Source of the DNA: Flaviflexus ciconiae
GTDB lineage: Bacteria > Actinomycetota > Actinomycetes > Actinomycetales > Actinomycetaceae
Assembly: GCF_003971195.1 (NCBI RefSeq)
Contig: NZ_CP034593.1
Span: 310,001 to 374,000 of the forward strand
Reading direction: 5' to 3'
DNA: 64,000 nucleotides
The notes under the pieces were generated by a model. That model saw nothing but the letters and a program-made list of their open reading frames with translations, was not told the origin of the DNA and ran no database searches. The position numbers were made by a program, and so were the translations under genes. Shown piece by piece: positions 1 through 8,031 of the stretch (positions are counted from its first letter, which is position 1; every line of letters starts with the position of its first letter).

Positions 1-1023
1 CTTGCCCAGATCGATCGCCAGTTTGGCAAGGGGTCGATCATGCGACTGGGAGACCAGTCTGCCCAGAAGGTCAAGGTCATCCCGACCGGATCCGTTGCCC
101 TTGACGTTGCGCTCGGAATTGGCGGCCTCCCGCGAGGCCGCGTCGTTGAGATCTACGGCCCGGAATCCTCCGGTAAGACAACCGTTGCCCTCCATGCGGT
201 AGCAAACGCTCAGAAGGCTGGCGGCATCGCTGGCTTCATCGATGCGGAGCACGCCCTCGACCCGGCCTACGCCCGCAAGCTCGGTGTCGACACCGACGCC
301 CTTATCGTTTCCCAGCCCGATACGGGTGAGCAGGCCCTCGAGATTATGGACATGCTGATCCGCTCGGGTGCTCTCGACATTGTCGTCATCGACTCCGTCG
401 CCGCCCTTGTCCCCAAGGCAGAAATTGAAGGCGAGATGGGAGACTCCCACGTTGGTCTTCAGGCCCGCCTCATGTCCCAGGCCCTTCGCAAAATCACCGG
501 TGCGCTCTCAGCATCGGGAACGACAGCGATCTTCATCAACCAGCTGCGTGAGAAGATCGGTGTCTTCTTCGGTTCCCCCGAAACCACGACCGGTGGTAAA
601 GCCCTGAAGTTCTACTCCTCGGTCCGCCTCGACGTTCGTAGGATCGAGACGCTGAAGGAAGCCGGCCAGCCGATCGGTAACCGCACCCGCATCAAGGTCG
701 TCAAGAACAAGATGGCCCCGCCCTTCAAGCAGGCCGAGTTCGACATCCTGTACGGCCAGGGCATCTCCAAGGAGGGTGGTCTCATCGATATGGGTGTCGA
801 TAACGGCATCGTCCGTAAGTCCGGCGCCTGGTTCACCTACGAAGGTGAGCAGCTGGGGCAGGGCAAGGAGAAGGCGCGAACCTACCTCATCGAGAACAAG
901 GACACCGCCGAGGAAATCGAGCAGAAGATCCTGCAGAAGCTCGGCATTGGACAGTACGCGGACGTGGAATCGGCGGCCAGCCCTGAGGGTGCCGACGAGG
1001 AAGCGATCCCTACTGACTTCTAA
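1..1023 (+). CDS. recA: Recombinase RecA (5' end outside window)
   Basis: ATP-dependent strand-exchange protein of homologous recombination and the co-protease that triggers LexA self-cleavage. The open frame runs from base 1, so the gene starts before the window; about 20 N-terminal residues are missing judging from the family, since the first visible residues [12 protein letters not shown] are the usual RecA N-terminus. Visible are the Walker A motif GPESSGKT (near base 160), the Walker B stretch [10 protein letters not shown] (near 375), and the DNA-binding loop region ending [20 protein letters not shown]. The C-terminus is acidic ([12 protein letters not shown]), as usual. The stop codon shares one base with the recX start, so the two genes are translationally coupled. 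The promoter and any SOS box are outside the window. Confidence 0.98.
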   Translation, partial: LAQIDRQFGKGSIMRLGDQSAQKVKVIPTGSVALDVALGIGGLPRGRVVEIYGPESSGKTTVALHAVANAQKAGGIAGFIDAEHALDPAYARKLGVDTDALIVSQPDTGEQALEIMDMLIRSGALDIVVIDSVAALVPKAEIEGEMGDSHVGLQARLMSQALRKITGALSASGTTAIFINQLREKIGVFFGSPETTTGGKALKFYSSVRLDVRRIETLKEAGQPIGNRTRIKVVKNKMAPPFKQAEFDILYGQGISKEGGLIDMGVDNGIVRKSGAWFTYEGEQLGQGKEKARTYLIENKDTAEEIEQKILQKLGIGQYADVESAASPEGADEEAIPTDF

Positions 1024-1535
1024 TGAAGCTCACCGGTGAGGAAACCCCGGAGGAACTCCGCAAGGAGGCCCGGGCGATCGTCATGAGGCAGCTGGCGATG
1101 ATGGACCGATCTCGCCAGCAACTCATCGACGCCCAAACCTCCCGCGGGGTCTCCGAGGATCTCGCCATGGAGATGGTTGACAAGTTCGAGAAAGCCGGAC
1201 TCGTCGACGACGAAAAGTTTGCGGCCTCGCTCATTCGAAGCCGGATGGCCGAGAAGCCCATCTCCCGCAGGGGACTCGCCCGCGACCTCGATCGAAAAGG
1301 CATCTCTCGCGAGATCGCCGAAGAGGCACTCGCAGAAGTCAGCTCCGATGATGAGCGCCGGGCCGCCTTCGAGCTTGCGAGGAAGAAGGCGCGCTCGACC
1401 GAGGGCCTCGACTATGAGGTCCGGCGGCGACGCATCTATGGCGCACTTGCGCGCCGTGGCTTCAGCCCCGATCAGACCATGTCAGCCGTTCGCGCCGTTC
1501 TTGATGACAATGATGACTCAAGCTATTACACTTGA
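1023..1535 (+). CDS. recX: Recombination regulator RecX
   Basis: RecX binds RecA filaments and modulates their extension. The 170-residue protein has the length of the family and the typical repeat-rich helical composition, with motifs such as AGLVDDEKFAASLIRSRM and the RRGLARDL / YGALARRGFS repeats. The start ATG overlaps the last base of recA, the standard recA-recX arrangement, so expression follows recA. Nothing is odd in the reading frame. It ends LDDNDDSSYYT just before an AT-rich stretch that precedes the next gene. Confidence 0.93.
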   Translation: MKLTGEETPEELRKEARAIVMRQLAMMDRSRQQLIDAQTSRGVSEDLAMEMVDKFEKAGLVDDEKFAASLIRSRMAEKPISRRGLARDLDRKGISREIAEEALAEVSSDDERRAAFELARKKARSTEGLDYEVRRRRIYGALARRGFSPDQTMSAVRAVLDDNDDSSYYT

Positions 1536-1575
1536 AATTAATAAATCAAGGTTATGAACTTGGGTAGGTGACGGC

Positions 1576-2157
1576 ATGTTCGTCCTAACAATTGACCAAA
1601 TTGGATCTCGTAGCGGGGATGACCGAGTGCCGGAGCTTCTCGCTCGGCTCGGATCGTATGAGTGCGAGCGCCCGTTCGAGAGAACGGTAGGTGACGAAGT
1701 GCAGGGTGTCATTTCGGACCCCAGTCTCGTCCGAGAGATCGCCCTTGCTCTGATCCGCGACGGCTCCTGGCATATCGGCATCGGTGCAGGCGAGGCAAGC
1801 CTCGGTGACACGGCGCGGTCGGGAACCGGCCCAGCCTATCTGCACGCCCGCAGCGCCGTTGAACGCGCCAAGTCCGCAAACCGTTTTACTCCATCAGTCG
1901 CGGTTGACTCCGATCAGGTGGACGCTGCCGCGTCCGCGGAATCCCTATTACGGGTTCTCGGCTTCATCATTTCCGGGCGGACGGATGCTCAATGGGAAGC
2001 CATTGACGCGCACAGGGCGGGGGAATCCGTCTCAGATATTGCGGACCGCCTGGGCATCAGTGTTGAGGCCGTGTCGCAACGAAGGGGCTATGGTGCTCAG
2101 TCGATCGAGGAGGCCGCCTGGCCGACGCTTGATGCTCTCCTGGACGGAGCGCAGTAA
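1576..2157 (+). CDS. SatD-like protein with C-terminal helix-turn-helix
   Basis: The 193-residue protein resembles the actinobacterial SatD-like family. It opens with MFVLTIDQIGSRSGDD, continues through FERTVGDEVQGV, and ends in a probable DNA-binding helix-turn-helix near residues 150-180 (SVSDIADRLGISVEAVSQRRG). The biochemical function of the family is not established as far as I know; the HTH suggests transcriptional control or DNA binding. It follows recX by 40 bases and precedes a small membrane protein by 2 bases, so those two are probably co-transcribed. The start is ATG 1576, preceded by a GTAGGTGA stretch that can serve as a ribosome binding site. Family assignment rests on remembered sequence similarity; role is unknown. 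Confidence 0.65.
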   Translation: MFVLTIDQIGSRSGDDRVPELLARLGSYECERPFERTVGDEVQGVISDPSLVREIALALIRDGSWHIGIGAGEASLGDTARSGTGPAYLHARSAVERAKSANRFTPSVAVDSDQVDAAASAESLLRVLGFIISGRTDAQWEAIDAHRAGESVSDIADRLGISVEAVSQRRGYGAQSIEEAAWPTLDALLDGAQ

Positions 2158-2159
2158 CC

Positions 2160-2546
2160 GTGGACATTCTTATTACCATCATTGCCCTTCTCGTCTCCTC
2201 GGTTTTTGGGTGGGCGGTCGTTGAGGGCGTGCTGGCGATCGCCCGGGTCGTTCCGGAGGAAACGAAGGACGATGGGGATCTCGTCATTAGCCCGCCCGTC
2301 CCGGCGAAGAAGCACGTGCTCCGTGGAGGTGCGGTTATCGGTGTGCTCGAGCGCATGGCCACCACAGGACTTGTCATTGTTGGCCAGGCCGGACTGATTG
2401 CCGTGGTTGTTGCGATTAAGTCGCTTGGACGGTGGGCCGAGCTTCAGGATGATCCGGCGGTGAGTGAACGATTCATCATCGGTTCCCTTGCCAGCTACCT
2501 GTGGGCCGGGCTTGTCGGGTTCATTGCGTTGCAAATCATTGTCTGA
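2160..2546 (+). CDS. Small integral membrane protein paired with the SatD-like gene
   Basis: Not assigned to a named family. The 128-residue protein starts at GTG 2160, two bases after the SatD-like stop. It shows an N-terminal membrane segment (residues about 2-28, [14 protein letters not shown] onward), a charged linker ([12 protein letters not shown]), a second hydrophobic stretch about 68-85 ([19 protein letters not shown]), and a last one at the C-terminus ([20 protein letters not shown]). The [16 protein letters not shown] region looks conserved-type rather than random. The tight spacing implies co-transcription and possibly joint function with the upstream gene. No function can be stated. 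Confidence 0.7.
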   Translation: MDILITIIALLVSSVFGWAVVEGVLAIARVVPEETKDDGDLVISPPVPAKKHVLRGGAVIGVLERMATTGLVIVGQAGLIAVVVAIKSLGRWAELQDDPAVSERFIIGSLASYLWAGLVGFIALQIIV

Positions 2547-2547
2547 G

Positions 2548-2586
2548 TTGCCTGGTAGTTCGGGCACGGGCCCTACAATGGTGGCG
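2548..2586 (+). promoter_or_regulatory. Putative promoter giving a leaderless miaB transcript
   Basis: A good -10 hexamer TACAAT lies at 2574-2579, seven bases before ATG 2587. There is no ribosome binding site before that ATG, so the transcript probably starts at or next to the start codon, as is common in actinobacteria. A TTGCCT at 2548-2553 could serve as -35 but the 20-base spacer is long. Confidence 0.4.
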
Positions 2587-4154
2587 ATGACTGAGATGAC
2601 CCTGCCCAGAACATATGCGATCCGCACCCTCGGATGCCAGATGAACGTCCACGACTCGGAGCGTTTGGCCGGCATGCTGGAGGAAGCGGGATATCGTCAC
2701 GTCGACACGGTCCCCGAAGCAGCCGCACGTGCCCATGACGGGGCGGGCGACGCCGGAGCGGACGTTCTTGTCCTCAACACCTGTTCTGTCCGCGAGAACG
2801 CGGCCAACAAGCTTTTCGGCAACCTCGGCCAGCTCGCTGCCGTCAAGCGGGAGCGCCCCGGCATGCAGATCGCCGTGGGCGGTTGCCTTGCTCAGCAGAT
2901 GGGCGATGGGATCGTCGAGAAGGCCCCTGGGTCGATGTGGTCCTCGGAACCCACAACCTTGATGTGCTTCCCACGCTCCTGGAACGGGCTCGCCACAACA
3001 ATGAAGCGGCTGTTGAGATCGAGGAGTCACTCAAGGTCTTCCCCTCGACTCTCCCCACGAAGCGCGAGTCCGCCTACGCGGGTTGGGTCTCGATCTCTGT
3101 GGGATGCAATAACACGTGCACCTTCTGCATCGTTCCCCAGCTAAGAGGCAAGGAACGTGACCGCAGACCAGGGGAAATCCTCGCCGAGGTTGGCGCGGTT
3201 GTCGCTGACGGCGCGATCGAGGTGACCCTGCTTGGACAGAACGTCAACTCGTACGGCGTTGGCTTTGGGCAGAAGGGGGCCTTCGCGGACCTGCTGCGCG
3301 CCTGCGGGGAGATTGAGGGGCTGGAGCGCGTCCGGTTCACATCCCCGCACCCCGCTGCCTTCACGAACGACGTCATTGATGCGATGGCGGAGACGCACAA
3401 CGTCATGCCCTCGCTGCACATGCCGCTCCAGTCAGGCTCCGATCGTATTCTCCGTGCCATGAGGCGCTCGTACCGGTCAAAGAAGTTCCTCGGAATTCTC
3501 GATGCTGTTCGGGAGAGGATCCCGAATGCCGCGATCACGACAGACATCATCGTCGGCTTCCCGGGGGAGACCGAAGAGGACTTCCAGGCAACGCTGGACG
3601 TCGTTGAACAGTCCCGCTTCTCCTCGGCCTTCACATTCCTGTACTCCCCTCGGCCGGGAACCCCGGCGGCCGACATGGAGGGCCAGGTTCCTGCCGAGGT
3701 CGCAGGAGAGCGCTACCGCCGGCTTCTCGACCTTCAGAAGCGCATCTCCACCGAAGAAAACGAGGAGATTGTTGGTCGCACCGTCGAGGTCCTCATTGCT
3801 GAGGGTGAAGGACGTAAGGATGCCGATACCGCTCGGCTAACCGGCCGGGCCGAAGACAATCGGCTTGTCCATGTCGCTCTTCCTGACGAGCTCCGTCCCT
3901 ATGCGGACACGTTCTCTGGGGAGAACCACGTTGAGAACCTTCCCCGTCCCGGGGATATGGTGCGCGCCGTTGTCACGCACGGCGCCCCGCACCACTTGCT
4001 TGCGGACTCTGCGGTGACCGGTGGAACTTTCGAGATCATCCGGACCCGGGCCGGAGAGGCTTGGGCACGTGGCAAAGCCCGCGTGGCGGAGCTGGATGCG
4101 GAGGCGCGCGGACCCGTCTCGCTCGGGCTCCCCACTCTTCGCGTCGGACCATGA
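2587..4154 (+). pseudogene. miaB: tRNA 2-methylthio-N6-isopentenyladenosine synthase MiaB, frameshifted
   Basis: MiaB is a radical-SAM enzyme that methylthiolates isopentenyl-A37 in tRNAs reading UNN codons. The N-terminal frame (from ATG 2587) gives [30 protein letters not shown] and GGCLAQQ, i.e. the three cysteines of the first Fe-S cluster. The reading then switches to the frame that gives [15 protein letters not shown], the radical-SAM motif [12 protein letters not shown] and the TRAM region. The break falls at the CCCC run 2924-2927: one more C would join EKAP to WVDVV exactly as in the family. Without it the N-terminal frame stops at 3144. Everything else looks intact and typical in length, so this is either a sequencing or assembly error or a very recent mutation. 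It overlaps miaA by 4 bases. Confidence 0.9.
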
Positions 4155-5068
4155 CAATTATTGCCGTCGTGGGCCCGACAGCGGTCGGGAAATCCGCTGT
4201 GGCAGTGAACCTCGCCCACAGCCTCGGAGGAGCGGGTTCCTCCGAGATTGTCGGAGCTGACGCCATGCAGCTTTACCGCGGTATGGATATTGGTACCGCA
4301 AAGGTGACAGACGAGGAAAAGCGCGGAATTACGCACCATCAGATCGACGTCCTCGACATCTCCCAAGAAGCCTCGGTTGCCGCTTACCAGAATCATGCCC
4401 GGGAAGATATTGACGGAATCGTTGCCGCGAGCAAGACCCCAATTCTCGTGGGAGGTTCGGGTCTGTACGTCTCGGCGGCTCTCGACAAGATTGATTTCCC
4501 GGGGACCGTACCGGAGGTAAGGGAGCGGCTCGAGGCGAAGCTTGCCGAAGTCGGTGGCGCCGCCATGCATGCGGAGCTGGCGCGCGTCGATCCTGCCTCG
4601 GCGAAGGTTATTGATGCTCGCAACGAGAGGCGCGTGGTTCGGGCGCTCGAAGTCAACGAAGTGACTGGGAGATCGTTCCAACCGGTCTTTCCCCGGCATA
4701 CGAGCCACTACGACAGTACCGTGGTCATTGGCCTGACGCTCGATCAGAAGATCCTTGACGAAAGAATTGCGCAGCGCACCGCAACAATGTTTGAGCTCGG
4801 CCTTCTTGAGGAAACGAAGGCGTTGAGGAAGTGCGGGCTCGACGACGCGCCAACTGCCCGGACCGCCACCGGTTATCGGGAGGCGCTGGCGGTGCTCGAT
4901 GGGGTAATGACGGTGGAGGAAGCAATCGAATCGGTATCGGTCGCGACCCGCAAGCTCGTCAAGAAACAACTGACCTGGTTCCGCCGAGATCCCCGGATCA
5001 CCTGGGTTGAAGCAGGGCCGGGAGTTGACACCAGGATTGGCGAGGTCCTCGATAGACTGATCCCATGA
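4151..5068 (+). CDS. miaA: tRNA dimethylallyltransferase MiaA
   Basis: Transfers the dimethylallyl group to A37 of tRNAs reading UNN codons, making the substrate of MiaB. The start is set at ATG 4151, which overlaps the miaB stop (ATGA) and gives the canonical N-terminus [15 protein letters not shown] with its P-loop. The conserved [15 protein letters not shown], the H-H-Q-I-D-V-L-D segment and GGSGLY(V) motif are present, and [11 protein letters not shown] near the C-terminus is typical. The 305-residue length is normal. The longer open frame upstream of 4151 is only an overlap with miaB. miaB-miaA-dapF is a familiar actinobacterial order. Confidence 0.97.
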   Translation: MTIIAVVGPTAVGKSAVAVNLAHSLGGAGSSEIVGADAMQLYRGMDIGTAKVTDEEKRGITHHQIDVLDISQEASVAAYQNHAREDIDGIVAASKTPILVGGSGLYVSAALDKIDFPGTVPEVRERLEAKLAEVGGAAMHAELARVDPASAKVIDARNERRVVRALEVNEVTGRSFQPVFPRHTSHYDSTVVIGLTLDQKILDERIAQRTATMFELGLLEETKALRKCGLDDAPTARTATGYREALAVLDGVMTVEEAIESVSVATRKLVKKQLTWFRRDPRITWVEAGPGVDTRIGEVLDRLIP

Positions 5069-5946
5069 TCATCCCCAGTCTCGAAGGCCTGACACTCACC
5101 AAGGGAAACGTTGGGGGCAGTGACGCCATCATCTTTCCTGATCTCAACGGTTCGAGGGAGGTGCGGCCCGAACAGATCGCAATGATTTGCGATCGTAGGC
5201 TCGGAATCGGCGCCGACTGCCTCATGCGTATCGTGCGGACCGAGACGGAAGCTGGGTGGAGGATCGATGCTTGGAACAGCGCGGGCAGGCCTCTCGTACA
5301 TGCTGGACCGTTCGCGCGGCTCGCGGCCCACTATCTTCGTGTCTCCGGGCTTATCGATCTGTTCGATGGGGAATCGGTGGCGTTTGATGGTCCGGAGGGC
5401 CCGCTCTACGTGACGCGCACCGGGCTGCTCTATTCGACCGGATATGAACTGGCGTTGCCGGTGAGCGAGGAGTCGGTCAGCCGGGGATACGACGTTGCTG
5501 TTTCGCTCGATGGAGTGAAGGGAGTGCGCGGCGGCCTCATGGTCCGTTCCTCGGACTTCGGCGTGGTCGTGGCCCTCGAGAAAGACGAGGAAATGTCGGC
5601 TGTGACCGGTCAGGCCCAGTACGATCCGAACGTCCCCGGAGCCCGCCTCACGGTGGTCGTCCCGCAGGGCGATGCCATGTTCACGGACTTTGACGGCGTG
5701 GAGAGGCCCTTCAGTGCGTTTGCCGCACGCGTGTTTGGTGAGGGACCAGCAGTCGAGCAGGGTGCCCGGGACGCCGCGGTGGCTCTCCACGCGTGGGCGG
5801 GGGAGACCGCTACCGGGATCTACCGGGCTGACGTCGCGGGAACCGGGCTGGAAATCCGATTTGCCGGGGGAGAGATCGAGATGACCGGGCCGGCCGAGAT
5901 TGTCGCCGAGTTTAGCCTGACCGGGATTGCCGGCGAGGGTCGATAA
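5065..5946 (+). CDS. Diaminopimelate epimerase homologue lacking both catalytic cysteines
   Basis: The 293-residue protein occupies the usual DapF position after miaA (4-base overlap) and retains the family fold: TKGNVGGSDAIIFPDLNG near the N-terminus and RRLGIGADCLMRIV matching the GADG region. The catalytic positions are lost. Where DapF has MCGNGxR the sequence reads HAGPFAR (residues 79-85, alanine at 80), and where it has ACGTGA the aligned stretch is GARDAA (residues 233-238, alanine at 234). The substrate-binding N-A-D-G-S segment is NSAGR. It therefore should not epimerise LL-diaminopimelate. The frame is open over full length, so it may have another role, or be a slowly decaying relic in an organism that no longer uses meso-DAP in its wall. 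The 3' end overlaps the convergent methyltransferase gene by 35 bases. Confidence 0.8.
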   Translation: MIIPSLEGLTLTKGNVGGSDAIIFPDLNGSREVRPEQIAMICDRRLGIGADCLMRIVRTETEAGWRIDAWNSAGRPLVHAGPFARLAAHYLRVSGLIDLFDGESVAFDGPEGPLYVTRTGLLYSTGYELALPVSEESVSRGYDVAVSLDGVKGVRGGLMVRSSDFGVVVALEKDEEMSAVTGQAQYDPNVPGARLTVVVPQGDAMFTDFDGVERPFSAFAARVFGEGPAVEQGARDAAVALHAWAGETATGIYRADVAGTGLEIRFAGGEIEMTGPAEIVAEFSLTGIAGEGR

Positions 5947-6532
5947 TCTCGAGCACCCGGAAGCTTCCCGAAGACCCAATCCGCTCAACTTCGTAGGATT
6001 GGTTCTCAAGCCACGCGTGAAGCGAATCCGCTCCAAGGTTCTTTCCGATGACAAGGTCAGCGTAGCCGTCCAGGTGCTCGAACCACGAGAGAAGCAACTG
6101 GTGTAGCTCCTGCTTGCCGATGCGTACCGGGGGATTTGACCAGATAGCGTCGATCCCGCGCTCTGCTGCCAAGGCAAGCCCCTCGTCGGGGGTTGCCACA
6201 ATGATATTGGTTAGGCCTGCACGCTTGGCGTTCTCCTCCGTGAGGGTGCGAGCCCTCTCGTTCACATCAACGGCAAGTACGGTGGCGTTCGGTGCCGCCG
6301 TGGCAAGGGCTAGAGCGATCGGCCCCCACCCGCACCCCACGTCTACGAACAGGCCCTCCTGGGGCGGGTCGACCACGTACTTGAGAAGAATCTGCGTGCC
6401 CTTGTCGAGTCTGTCGTGCGAGAACACCCCGCTATCCGACACAATGTCGAAGCGGTCGCCGCGGATCGTAAAGCTGTAGTCGCGGCGCTTCTCGGGGCCG
6501 GTTGGCTGTGAGGAGAAATAGTGGTCTGACAC
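5912..6532 (-). CDS. Class I SAM-dependent methyltransferase, RsmC-like
   Basis: The 206-residue protein looks like the single-domain actinobacterial relatives of the C-terminal half of RsmC, which methylates guanine N2 in 16S rRNA. SAM-binding motif I is FVDVGCGWGPIALALA (about residues 63-78) and the catalytic motif IV is DAIWSNPPVR (about 128-137), the NPP tetrad of N-methyltransferases acting on bases. The N-terminus (DYSFTIRGDRFDIVSDSGVFS) matches that subfamily. It is convergent with the dapF-like gene and divergent from hflX. rRNA is the likely substrate, but the specific base is not determined by sequence alone. Confidence 0.85.
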   Translation of the reverse strand: MSDHYFSSQPTGPEKRRDYSFTIRGDRFDIVSDSGVFSHDRLDKGTQILLKYVVDPPQEGLFVDVGCGWGPIALALATAAPNATVLAVDVNERARTLTEENAKRAGLTNIIVATPDEGLALAAERGIDAIWSNPPVRIGKQELHQLLLSWFEHLDGYADLVIGKNLGADSLHAWLENQSYEVERIGSSGSFRVLEIIDPRRQSRSG

Positions 6533-6561
6533 AGATCTAAACTACCGCAGGACACGGCTGC

Positions 6562-8031
6562 GTGAGACAATGGTGCAACGAAAAGGAGAGACACATTACC
6601 GATCGCGATATTTCATCCCGCAAGGGCACGGCCCTGCAAGCGGACGCTGACTACCAGCCGGAGTATGCCGGAGACGAGCTTGACAGAGAACAGAGATCCT
6701 CGCTCAAGAGGGTTCCGAACCTGTCGACCGAACTCCAGGACATCACCGAGGTCGAATACCGAAAGCTCCGGCTTGAAAACGTTGTCCTCGTCGGTATCTG
6801 GACATCCGGCACCGCCGAAGACGCGGAAGTCTCTCTACGCGAACTTGCTGCCCTTGCTGAGACCGCTGGATCCGTTGTTCTTGCGGGTGTTTTACAGCGC
6901 CGAGATAAGCCGGATAATGCTACGTACCTGGGTTCGGGCAAGGCCCGTGAAGTTGCTGATCTTGTTGCAAGCACCGGCGCTGACACCATCATTGTGGACT
7001 CCGAGCTTTCGCCGAACCAGCGAAGGAACCTTGAGGATGTTACGAAGGTCAAGGTCATTGACCGCACGACGCTTATCCTCGATATTTTTGCCCAGCACGC
7101 CAAATCCCGAGAGGGTAAGGCCCAGGTGGAACTCGCCCAGCTCGAATACTTGCTTCCGCGACTGCGCGGCTGGGGTGAATCGATGTCCCGTCAGGCGGGC
7201 GGACGCGTCGGCGCCGGTGACGGTATCGGCTCCCGTGGCCCCGGTGAGACCCAGATTGAGCTTGATCGTCGGCGTATTCGCCAGCGCATGGCGAAGCTCA
7301 AGCGCGACATCGCCAACATGGAGCCGGCACGGCGAACCCAGCGCTCGAACCGCAGGCGCCACGGACTTCCCTCCGTCGTCGTTGTTGGATATACGAACGC
7401 CGGTAAGTCGTCGCTCATGAACCGCCTGACCAATGCGGATGTTCTCGTTGAGAACGCACTGTTTGCCACGCTCGATCCCACGGTCCGTAGAAGCGAGACC
7501 GAAGACGGCCGCGCCTACACAATTTCCGACACTGTTGGTTTCGTGAGATCCTTGCCGACCCAGCTCGTGGAGGCGTTCCGTTCGACGCTGGAGGAGGTTG
7601 CCGAAGGACATCTCATGCTTCACGTGGTCGACGCTGCCCATCCGGACCCGGTCGGTCAGGTTAACGCCGTGCACGATGTCCTGCGGGAGGTTGACGGTGC
7701 CGAGGACGTCCCGGAGATTATCGTCCTGTCGAAGGCGGACCTGGCGGACCCGATTGACCTCGCTGCGCTGCGTTCCCGCTACCCGGGCGCCGTGGTGGTC
7801 TCGTCGAAGACCGGTGAAGGCATCGAGGAGCTTCGTGACCGGATTGCGGACGGATTGCCGCGCCCGAGTGTTGCCGTGTCCGTCACGATCCCGTTTGATC
7901 GCGGTGACCTTATTTCTCGTGTCCACACGGATGGGGAGATCCTCAGGGAAGAGTACTCGGAGGACGGAACGGTCCTTGAGGCTCTCGTTGACGAGGATCT
8001 TGCCGCCGAGCTCCTCAGTGTCGGTCGTTGA
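6562..8031 (+). CDS. hflX: Ribosome-associated GTPase HflX
   Basis: HflX binds stalled or heat-stressed 70S ribosomes and splits them. The N-terminal HflX domain ends in the signature GAGDGIGSRGPGETQIELD, followed by a G domain with the P-loop GYTNAGKS, a G3-type DTVGFVRSLP and LSKAD. Total length, up to 489 residues, is normal. The start is uncertain. GTG 6562 is the first conventional start, but a very strong ribosome binding site (AAAAGGAGAG, 6581-6590) sits inside that extension, placed six bases before an in-frame ATT at 6595 that would give MTDRDISSRKG. An extended -10-like TGAGACAAT at 6563-6571 also lies downstream of the GTG. I give the GTG coordinate but consider ATT 6595 the more likely initiation point. 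Confidence 0.93.
   Translation: MRQWCNEKERHITDRDISSRKGTALQADADYQPEYAGDELDREQRSSLKRVPNLSTELQDITEVEYRKLRLENVVLVGIWTSGTAEDAEVSLRELAALAETAGSVVLAGVLQRRDKPDNATYLGSGKAREVADLVASTGADTIIVDSELSPNQRRNLEDVTKVKVIDRTTLILDIFAQHAKSREGKAQVELAQLEYLLPRLRGWGESMSRQAGGRVGAGDGIGSRGPGETQIELDRRRIRQRMAKLKRDIANMEPARRTQRSNRRRHGLPSVVVVGYTNAGKSSLMNRLTNADVLVENALFATLDPTVRRSETEDGRAYTISDTVGFVRSLPTQLVEAFRSTLEEVAEGHLMLHVVDAAHPDPVGQVNAVHDVLREVDGAEDVPEIIVLSKADLADPIDLAALRSRYPGAVVVSSKTGEGIEELRDRIADGLPRPSVAVSVTIPFDRGDLISRVHTDGEILREEYSEDGTVLEALVDEDLAAELLSVGR

Noticed and set aside
2883..2960. Programmed ribosomal frameshift in miaB
   Set aside because: No typical slippery heptamer with a stimulatory structure is evident, MiaB is not known to use frameshifting, and the same kind of defect recurs in two unrelated genes.
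3899..4969. 356-codon minus-strand open frame
   Set aside because: Antisense shadow of miaB and miaA, a product of high third-position GC.
4873..6201. 442-codon minus-strand open frame
   Set aside because: Antisense to miaA and the dapF-like gene; no recognisable domain and the plus-strand genes are well supported.
6892..7926. 344-codon minus-strand open frame
   Set aside because: Entirely inside hflX on the opposite strand, without family motifs.
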